Source: an uncultured Bacteroidales bacterium
GTDB taxonomy: Bacteria > Bacteroidota > Bacteroidia > Bacteroidales > Paludibacteraceae
Direction: 5' to 3'
Assembly: GCA_937915765.1 (NCBI GenBank)
Contig: CALGHE010000100.1
Location: 1 to 12,098 of the forward strand
Length of the DNA: 12,098 nucleotides
Shown: positions 8,801 through 12,098 of the stretch, one piece after another
Layout: each line of letters starts with the position of its first letter
Position numbering within the stretch: the stretch's first letter is position 1
Position numbers and translations under genes: made by a program
Notes under the pieces: generated by a model
Database searches by the model: none
What the model was told of the DNA's origin: nothing
What the model saw: the letters and a program-made list of their open reading frames with translations, nothing else

Positions 8801-9521
8801 CTACCGTAGTTTTGTCAATCTCTATAGGCCCGTCATACAAAGTGGAGTCTGTTTTTCTTGGCTCCGCGCCATTCGTAGTATAATAAATTTCAGCTCCGGA
8901 AGAGGCGCAAGACAATTCCACCCTGACTGTACCGTTCACAACGCCAGGCATTTGTCCCACAAACTTCGGCTTTTTCACCCTTTCAGTAGAAAATCTGTAA
9001 GCCTTGCCGTTTTCCTCTTTAGGAGTAGGGTTCATATACCCCGCGACGGAGCCGCTGTCCCTTCCGTACGAGATATGGGTCTCCATAGCTCCGTAAGTGA
9101 GCGAATCGACCAGCACTCCGTTTTTGTAGAGAGCCACAGAACCACCGTCTGAGTCCAGTTTGAACGGCATGTGCTTGTAGAATTTAGTTTCGCCGTCAAA
9201 GAACAGAACCTGATACGCCCCCTCGCCTATCTTTATGTCCTCTTCCACAACACACTTCGCCTTAAATTCGAGCAACCCGTCCTTGTTCTGTTTGCAATGG
9301 CTGATGGTGTAACCTTTGAAAGACTCCTCCTCGCCGTCATTATAAAACTCCACCCATCCGGGAAAATTATAACTGCGGCTCGAGTCAACCTCATCTCCGC
9401 CTCGGTCCATATATGTAGATATATTGCAAGGCATCAGTTCGCTTATTTTTATTCCAGCCTGAACATGAACCGCCAGCAAACAACTACCAGCAACCGCCAA
9501 AATTTTACTTATCCGTTTCAT
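5832..9521 (-). CDS. Secreted CotH-kinase / lamin-tail-domain protein with T9SS sorting domain
   Basis: The protein has 1229 residues from the ATG at 9519-9521, chosen because a signal peptide (about residues 1-22, ending HVQA) starts there; a start 10 codons upstream (9549-9551) would spoil it. In order: lamin-tail domain (about 23-165); chitobiase-C-terminal-like beta domain (about 190-262); CotH kinase-like domain (about 270-690); an InlB-type B-repeat-like segment (about 703-748) apparently interrupted by a jelly-roll-like domain (about 760-921) and resuming about 930-953; a second lamin-tail domain (about 966-1130); and a type IX secretion sorting domain (about 1154-1229, starting VYPNP). 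The CotH part has YLNGKYQGLMGLRE (444-457), D539-x4-N544 and YDTDFGFG (561-568), resembling the HRD-x4-N and DFG elements of kinases. CotH of Bacillus phosphorylates spore-coat proteins; the substrate here is unknown. The protein is probably exported to the cell surface. Confidence 0.9.
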   Translation of the reverse strand: MKRISKILAVAGSCLLAVHVQAGIKISELMPCNISTYMDRGGDEVDSSRSYNFPGWVEFYNDGEEESFKGYTISHCKQNKDGLLEFKAKCVVEEDIKIGEGAYQVLFFDGETKFYKHMPFKLDSDGGSVALYKNGVLVDSLTYGAMETHISYGRDSGSVAGYMNPTPKEENGKAYRFSTERVKKPKFVGQMPGVVNGTVRVELSCASSGAEIYYTTNGAEPRKTDSTLYDGPIEIDKTTVVRARAFRGDEPASEILTGTFLYMDKYHESCGGFTVPIVSVSTDDMYLKDPMIGFLLKSKEKSKNGAEFPESDCLRDMGKVNILQEHWNRPVVVEYIEDGKVTMVHEAEAGVMGGCSRGWEVASLKLKAGSKVGSSQKEFVFTHGKSPFKDKPDNKYKSFHLRNGGNAGNVNEPGQIRVRDGFMQSLTKDMNVDYQAFQTVAYYLNGKYQGLMGLRERTNEDYVEANYGLEDDEVDVLKTNNDIGVVPSNGTTDWYDELINFIESNDPASEGYYETACKYMDMDEYIDYHIFEHFIVNTDWVGNNTKMWRDRKNGKLRWIVYDTDFGFGLYSHNNCRADLNSFTFATGESTPMWSNDSEWKVTLFKHLKDNPKFREKFVNKALIHLGSTFTYDRVKSVWDMIEEEAENEYCAFMERYEKNGTSLGDMGGVDAMLNFAKDRPKYMYDHMKDFFDVDGYVDFDLSSNVDGARFLINGDLLNSSSLKGYQVAGKQLVVEPIAPDGYRFKEWNVQDNAKEYYYITKNSQWKYFYQDENPEGEWASVDYDDSAWEDGKGKMGYRVKDDSEGYTTVMDYGADSLKPVRAYFRSTFNVDSPSEIDSLKFDVLYDDGFIVYLNGEEVLRKNIADSVEAGEEIAKEQANDWEADFSLVAPKLRTGKNVLAVLLCQNSPESGDLTLRVSMTAAKKVSEDGRRVDESPRFSCLPSGRVELEAIFEKCDCEGVFDGYSALRINEVAPSNDATTDIVDEYGIHSDWFEIYNAGDDTLNLAGLYLSDDENELGKGLISFLHPDSTKIAPKGFVRFWADNAVYRGPLHADFKLSNKNPTGVYLSAKCGGEYKKISELKYKKLAQNVSYGYLYQNESELISFTGESEALFCDGICMSGTLCPTPGASNVLCDAVEAKREECPLQSASADAEGIQVYPNPTEAILNIAADEAGKISVSVYDGVGRLLLVKDIYEDEGQIDMSQFADGTYYLQLVTSQEVVQRKVMKK

Positions 9522-9601
9522 ACAATAATTCAAATTTGTTTGACAATACATACACTAAGAAGAAAACATTTCTCCTGAAAAAAAACACACCACAGATTTC
9601 G

Positions 9602-9632
9602 CTAAAGTAAAAATTAAAATTGACTAATACAA
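9602..9632 (-). promoter_or_regulatory. Probable promoter of the CotH-family gene
   Basis: On the minus strand a TTG (complement of 9630-9632, within ATTG) is followed after 20 bp by TACTTTAG (complement of 9602-9609), which matches TAnnTTTG at all fixed positions but one. Transcription would begin near 9595, leaving a leader of about 75 nt before the ATG at 9521. The surroundings are very A/T-rich, so chance matches are easier here. Confidence 0.4.
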
Positions 9633-9742
9633 TTTTTTCACAATTAAATTGATATTTTTTTTGAGATAAATCAATAATTCGGACAAACAGCGCAAAACAC
9701 ACGCCGTTCCATTTATTTTTTTTCAAAAAAAAAGCAAAAAGA

Positions 9743-9773
9743 TTTGCACATTCAAAAATAAACCGTACCTTTG
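9743..9773 (+). promoter_or_regulatory. Promoter of the tRNA-Arg pair
   Basis: TTTG at 9743-9746, then 19 bp, then TACCTTTG at 9766-9773: an exact match to the Bacteroidota sigma-ABfr consensus TTTG-N19-TAnnTTTG. Transcription should start near 9779-9781, about 26 nt before the first tRNA. The sequence TTGC-ATC-GCAA spans the end of the -7 element and the likely start point. Confidence 0.8.
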
Positions 9774-9783
9774 CATCGCAATT

Positions 9784-9891
9784 GGGAAAACAAAGCATTG
9801 CAAACGGCTCCGTAGCTCAACTGTATAGAGTTTCTGACTACGGATCAGAAGGTTACAGGTTAGAATCCTGTCGGAGTCACAAAGTTTTCCC
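9784..9891 (+). repeat. 8-bp inverted repeat flanking the first tRNA
   Basis: GGGAAAAC at 9784-9791 is the exact reverse complement of GTTTTCCC at 9884-9891. In the precursor RNA the leader could pair with the spacer and close a long stem around tRNA copy 1. The spacer can instead form a local hairpin, CAAAG-ttttcc-CTTTG (9880-9895), using the same bases. A role in processing is inferred, not shown. Confidence 0.45.
9806..9879 (+). tRNA. tRNA-Arg (anticodon ACG), copy 1
   Basis: A full cloverleaf can be drawn: acceptor 9806-9812 with 9872-9878 (one G-U pair at position 2-71), D stem GCTC/GAGT, anticodon stem TCTGA/TCAGA around loop CTACGGA (9838-9844), and T stem ACAGG/CCTGT with loop TTAGAAT. 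The anticodon is ACG, read as ICG after adenosine deamination by TadA, and so serves CGU/CGC/CGA. The discriminator is A9879; CCA is not encoded. It is the first gene of a two-tRNA transcript with its own promoter and terminator. Confidence 0.96.
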
Positions 9892-9903
9892 TTTGCAAAT
9901 AAT

Positions 9904-9977
9904 GGCTCCGTAGCTCAACTGTATAGAGTTTCTGACTACGGATCAGAAGGTTACAGGTTAGAATCCTGTCGGAGTCA
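9904..9977 (+). tRNA. tRNA-Arg (anticodon ACG), copy 2
   Basis: It is identical to copy 1 over all 74 bases, with the same structure, ACG anticodon and non-encoded CCA. It follows after a 24-nt spacer (9880-9903), and the terminator begins within 4 nt of its end. The identity points to a recent tandem duplication or gene conversion. Confidence 0.96.
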
Positions 9978-9978
9978 C

Positions 9979-10006
9979 AGAGGAGGTTTAAAAGCCTCCT
10001 TTTTTT
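9979..10006 (+). terminator. Intrinsic terminator of the tRNA-Arg transcript
   Basis: AGGAGG (9981-9986) pairs with CCTCCT (9995-10000), extended inward by a T-G pair and outward by weak pairs, and runs directly into a T stretch (10000-10006). It begins right after tRNA copy 2. Confidence 0.88.
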
Positions 10007-10125
10007 GTGCCTTCAGGCATTTTCACCACGATGTAAATATCTGAAACTCAAGCAACTTTCACAAATTGCGGTTTGCAGTTCTTCAAAAACACCTTGCCCT
10101 GACACATAGGCCGCCTCAGGTCACG
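10007..10125. other. Convergent intergenic region, nothing strong
   Basis: This is the space between the tRNA terminator and the stop codon of the convergent oxyR gene. It contains only a 4-bp dyad TGCC-TTCA-GGCA (10008-10019) and a 5-bp dyad CCTGA/TCAGG (10098-10120). Neither has a T-tract correctly placed for oxyR, so no convincing oxyR terminator is visible. I see no gene here. Confidence 0.5.
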
Positions 10126-11049
10126 TCACAATCTTATTGCAAACTTTTTCAAACGCGGGTCTAACATTCTTTTGGGTATTATGCTCTGCACAACCTTAGA
10201 CACGTCGTTCAGCACACGCTCCCGCACATAGTCCGTCCGCACAACCATAGAAACCTCACGCACCGGCTCCGGACTTGCGAAAGTCCTTATATTATCACGC
10301 TGCTCTTTACGCAACAAGTCAATGTGCAGCTCCGGAATCACAGCGCATCCGCCGTTCTCGTCTACGATATTAACCAAGGTGTCTATGCTGCCAGCTTCAT
10401 AAACAGAATCGTACTCAGACCTGTCGCAAAGACTCATAACCTGCCCCCGCAGACAATGCCCCTCCTTCAGAACCCACAGACGGTCTGCCGGAATCTTGCC
10501 TACATCTATCCGCTCTACTGAATAAAGCGGGTCCTGCGGCGAAACATAAGCCGCAAATTTTTCGTAATACAAAGGAATCTCAAGAAGATTGGACTGCTCC
10601 AGCGGCGTGGCCATTATAGCAACGTCAATCTCCGCCCTGCTCAGACGCTCCAGAATCTCCGAAGTCTGCATCTCATGTATATGAAGCCTCAATTTAGGAT
10701 TGACACACTTCATCTTCTTAAAAAACTTCGGCACAATATATCCGGCCAATGTTGGCAGAACAGCTATCTTCACATCACCTGACGCACTAATACGCTCATT
10801 AACAGCTAATTCCCTCAGCTGTTCTGTATTGTACAATATGATTCTTGCCTGAGAGATTATCTTCTCTCCGGCTTGAGTCGGCCTCACCGGATGAACGTCG
10901 CGGTTGAATATTACAGTGTCCAGCTCCTCCTCCAGCTTGCGCACCAATGTGCTCAACGTAGATTGCGACACGCCGCACGCCTCCGCCGCCCTCACAAAAT
11001 GACGGTACTGGTCAACCGCCACAATATATTCCATCTGCTGAATTGTCAT
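10126..11049 (-). CDS. oxyR: OxyR, peroxide-sensing LysR-family regulator
   Basis: This 307-residue cytosolic transcription factor has an N-terminal LysR winged helix-turn-helix (about 1-60, with SQSTLSTLVRKLEEEL as the recognition-helix region) and a C-terminal regulatory domain (about 90-300). The OxyR signature GHCLR is at 197-201. Its Cys199 and the Cys208 nine residues on coincide with the peroxide-reactive cysteine and its disulfide partner in E. coli OxyR (305 residues, same numbering). On oxidation OxyR activates peroxide-defence genes and commonly represses itself. The start ATG at 11047-11049 gives the standard N-terminus. The gene is divergent from thioredoxin-rubredoxin, and an OxyR-type site lies between them, so it probably controls both. 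The other end converges on the tRNA unit. Extra cysteines occur at 25, 115 and 235. Confidence 0.93.
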   Translation of the reverse strand: MTIQQMEYIVAVDQYRHFVRAAEACGVSQSTLSTLVRKLEEELDTVIFNRDVHPVRPTQAGEKIISQARIILYNTEQLRELAVNERISASGDVKIAVLPTLAGYIVPKFFKKMKCVNPKLRLHIHEMQTSEILERLSRAEIDVAIMATPLEQSNLLEIPLYYEKFAAYVSPQDPLYSVERIDVGKIPADRLWVLKEGHCLRGQVMSLCDRSEYDSVYEAGSIDTLVNIVDENGGCAVIPELHIDLLRKEQRDNIRTFASPEPVREVSMVVRTDYVRERVLNDVSKVVQSIIPKRMLDPRLKKFAIRL

Positions 11050-11054
11050 GGTTT

Positions 11055-11090
11055 ATCTATTTTATAGATGCAAATATAGATAAAATCTAT
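11055..11090. promoter_or_regulatory. OxyR-type operator, two 15-bp palindromes
   Basis: The palindrome at 11076-11090 reads ATAG-N7-CTAT and fits the E. coli OxyR half-operator ATAGnTnnnAnCTAT at every fixed position. A second palindrome at 11055-11069 is built from the same hexamers in opposite order (ATCTAT-ttt-ATAGAT). Their centres are 21 bp apart, two helical turns. The first abuts the -33 element of the thioredoxin promoter (sharing one base) and overlaps the oxyR -7 element. OxyR is the obvious ligand because its gene starts 6 bp away. Confidence 0.65.
11071..11078 (-). promoter_or_regulatory. Probable -7 element of oxyR
   Basis: On the minus strand TATATTTG is an exact TAnnTTTG match between the two palindromes. 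It would give a leader of about 15 nt before the oxyR ATG. No good TTTG lies 19-21 bp upstream, so the promoter is probably weak or activator-dependent. It shares 3 bases with the ATAG-N7-CTAT site, which fits autorepression. Confidence 0.45.
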
Positions 11091-11121
11091 TTGACCGATA
11101 ACTTTATTTGTTTTATTTTTG
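11090..11121 (+). promoter_or_regulatory. Promoter of the thioredoxin-rubredoxin operon
   Basis: TTTG at 11090-11093, 20 bp, then TATTTTTG at 11114-11121 match the Bacteroidota consensus exactly. The start point would be near 11127, with a leader of about 64 nt. The centre of the ATAG-N7-CTAT site is then near -44, the normal place for an OxyR-type activator touching polymerase. Confidence 0.65.
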
Positions 11122-11190
11122 CGATAAAGAAAAAGAATTGCCAGACAGCACACATAGCCAATGGCAAGTGAACAATAAAAAAAGTAATTT

Positions 11191-11553
11191 ATGGCAGCAA
11201 AACACATTTCAAAATCGGAATTTCTGCAAAACGTGTGGAATTACGAGGAGTCGCCCGACGAATGGAAATTCTTGGGGGAACGGCCGGCAGTGATTGACTT
11301 CTACGCCACATGGTGCGCCCCGTGCCAAAGGCTCGCTCCTATCCTCGACGAGATAGCAGACGAGTACGAAGGTAAAGTTGACATTTACAAAGTTGACACA
11401 GGACAAGAAGAGGAGCTTGCGTCGGTATTCGGCATCAGAAGCATTCCGACACTGTACCTCTGTCCCGTCGAAGGCGACCCGCAAAAGATGCAAGGAGCGA
11501 TGCCGAAGCAAGAACTTTTGCAGGCGATCAGAGAGGTTCTTTTAGACAAGTAA
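11191..11553 (+). CDS. Thioredoxin
   Basis: This 120-residue cytosolic thiol-disulfide oxidoreductase has no signal peptide. The thioredoxin fold covers about residues 30-118, with active site WCAPC (41-45; most thioredoxins have WCGPC), the preceding DFYA strand and the cis-proline loop SIPT (84-87). An N-terminal extension of about 10 residues, carrying several acidic residues, makes it longer than the usual 105-110. It would reduce protein disulfides with electrons from thioredoxin reductase, including oxidised OxyR or peroxidases. The start ATG at 11191 follows an A-rich leader. It is the first gene of a probable operon with rubredoxin, behind an exact Bacteroidota promoter and an OxyR-type site. 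It resembles the thioredoxins with a WCAPC site common in Bacteroidales; which paralogue it is cannot be said. Confidence 0.93.
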   Translation: MAAKHISKSEFLQNVWNYEESPDEWKFLGERPAVIDFYATWCAPCQRLAPILDEIADEYEGKVDIYKVDTGQEEELASVFGIRSIPTLYLCPVEGDPQKMQGAMPKQELLQAIREVLLDK

Positions 11554-11580
11554 TTAATTAACATTTAAATTTTGAATAAT

Positions 11581-11739
11581 ATGAAAAAGTATGTATGCGA
11601 CGTGTGCAGCTGGGAGTACGACCCGGCAGTAGGAGTTCCGGAAGCCGGCATTGAGCCAGGCACAGCTTGGGAAGACGTTCCTGAAGATTTCGTATGCCCT
11701 CTGTGCGGCGTAGGAAAGGACGAATTTTCTGAGGAGTGA
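11581..11739 (+). CDS. Rubredoxin
   Basis: A 52-residue protein, the canonical rubredoxin length. It has CxxC pairs at Cys6/Cys9 and Cys39/Cys42, the exact spacing that binds the single Fe(Cys)4 centre, and the typical aromatic positions Tyr4, Trp11, Tyr13, Trp30 and Phe49. It begins MKKYVC and contains CPLCGVGKDEF, as in clostridial and Bacteroidales rubredoxins. It is a small cytosolic one-electron carrier that in anaerobes feeds rubrerythrin, desulfoferrodoxin or flavodiiron proteins for peroxide, superoxide or oxygen reduction. It starts 27 bp after the thioredoxin stop with no promoter or terminator between, so co-transcription and OxyR control are likely. A strong terminator stem follows 22 bp after its TGA (11737-11739). 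Confidence 0.96.
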   Translation: MKKYVCDVCSWEYDPAVGVPEAGIEPGTAWEDVPEDFVCPLCGVGKDEFSEE

Positions 11740-11761
11740 GAGTAAAATTAGTCTATAAAAC

Positions 11762-11812
11762 AGCCGTTTCAGAACTTAATCATCTGATTTTGATTCTGGA
11801 ACGGCTTTAAAA
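11762..11812. terminator. Shared convergent terminator stem
   Basis: The 13-nt arms at 11762-11774 and 11794-11806 pair throughout, with one G-U pair on the plus transcript, around a 19-nt loop. On the plus strand the stem is followed by TTAAAATTTT, and on the minus strand by GTTTTAT. It lies between the converging rubredoxin and nuclease-family genes and probably ends both transcripts, though the T-tracts are modest. Confidence 0.7.
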
Positions 11813-11817
11813 TTTTA

Positions 11818-12098
11818 TTATCGCCTTTTTAGAACATCCTCCACTACATTTATGTCAATCTCCAACATATCGGCAATCTCTGACGGCGTATTTCCCTTTT
11901 CTTTCTTTGCAAGAATTTGTCTGGTGAGCAAAGCCAATTCCCCCTTTTGCATTCCAATAGCTTCGCCCTCTGCTCTGCCTTTCTGCAGCCCTATTGTTTC
12001 ACCTTCGGCTAAACCTTTCGCTCTGCCCTCTTCCCAACCTTCGGCGATGCCTTCGTTCTTTGCCGTGAGCATCACGTTAAACCAGTCGAGGTAATTCT
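11818..12098 (-). CDS. C-terminal part of a probable Rpn/PD-(D/E)XK nuclease-transposase family protein (partial)
   Basis: The frame is open to the right edge, so the N-terminus is outside the window. The visible 93 residues begin NYLDWFNVMLTAKNEG, then a run of short Gly/Glu/Lys-rich repeats of about 8 residues (EGRAKGLAEGE-like, about 12098-30 nt inward), then a C-terminal helix-turn-helix-like segment with SEIADMLEID and VVEDVLKRR. This layout is typical of the tail of Bacteroidales Rpn-family (PDDEXK_2) recombination-promoting nucleases or putative transposases, but the catalytic domain cannot be seen, so the family is inferred from the tail alone. An internal GTG at 12073-12075 is not the true start because the conserved-looking frame continues upstream of it. 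The gene converges on rubredoxin across a shared terminator. Confidence 0.65.
   Translation of the reverse strand, partial: NYLDWFNVMLTAKNEGIAEGWEEGRAKGLAEGETIGLQKGRAEGEAIGMQKGELALLTRQILAKKEKGNTPSEIADMLEIDINVVEDVLKRR

Noticed and set aside
9522..9551. Upstream in-frame start for the CotH-family protein
   Set aside because: Starting at 9551 would put 10 polar residues before a normal signal peptide; the ATG at 9519-9521 gives a standard one.
9505..9798. 97-codon minus-strand frame upstream of the CotH-family gene
   Set aside because: It is made of A/T-rich low-complexity sequence, overlaps the signal-peptide coding start in another frame, and crosses both the CotH promoter and the tRNA promoter.
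10008..10019. TGCC-TTCA-GGCA as a terminator for oxyR
   Set aside because: The stem is only 4 bp and the T-run lies on the wrong side for the minus-strand transcript.
11209..11511. 100-codon minus-strand frame
   Set aside because: It is antisense to the thioredoxin gene, which has an intact WCAPC site and promoter.
1..12098. CRISPR array or complete insertion sequence
   Set aside because: No regularly spaced identical repeats with unique spacers, and no transposase with terminal inverted repeats; the protein repeats at 1269-4610 are degenerate LRRs.

Overview
The window looks like chromosomal DNA of an anaerobic Bacteroidota, most likely Bacteroidales. The evidence is a C-terminal type IX secretion (T9SS) sorting domain on a large CotH-type surface protein, a BspA-type LRR_5 repeat protein, a nucleoside phosphorylase of a type common in this group, and several promoters of the Bacteroidota form TTTG-N19/20-TAnnTTTG. 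Leaders before start codons are A/T-rich and lack Shine-Dalgarno sequences.

Layout. Bases 1-191 hold a short unassigned stretch with a 22-bp degenerate repeat at the left edge. From 192 to 9521 all four genes lie on the minus strand. In transcription order they are a secreted CotH-kinase/lamin-tail protein (9521 to 5832), a voltage-gated-type K+ channel with a C-terminal zinc ribbon (5560 to 4703), a 1113-residue LRR_5 protein with a C-terminal membrane segment (4610 to 1269) and a nucleoside phosphorylase (1064 to 192). They are separated by 92-310 bp, so they look like mostly separate transcription units. The CotH gene ends in a clear intrinsic terminator. A strong 24-bp dyad lies upstream of the channel gene.

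Bases 9743-10006 form a complete small plus-strand unit: a near-ideal promoter, two identical tRNA-Arg(ACG) genes and an intrinsic terminator. An 8-bp inverted repeat flanks the first tRNA.

Bases 10126-11739 form a redox-stress divergon. oxyR (minus) keeps both redox cysteines, C199 and C208. It is divergent from a thioredoxin gene (plus), which is followed 27 bp later by a 52-residue rubredoxin gene. The intergenic region holds an exact ATAG-N7-CTAT OxyR-type site that overlaps the probable oxyR -7 element and touches the -33 element of the thioredoxin promoter. This suggests one site both represses oxyR and activates the trx-rubredoxin operon.

The right edge (11818-12098, minus) carries the C-terminus of what is probably an Rpn/PD-(D/E)XK nuclease-transposase family protein, cut by the window end. 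It converges on the rubredoxin gene across a shared 13-bp-stem terminator.

Most unusual points: the OxyR-site/promoter overlap; an LRR_5 protein with no signal peptide that is apparently anchored with its repeats in the cytosol, beside a zinc-ribbon K+ channel; the dyad upstream of the channel; the apparent domain-within-domain architecture of the CotH protein; and the stem-flanked tandem tRNA precursor.
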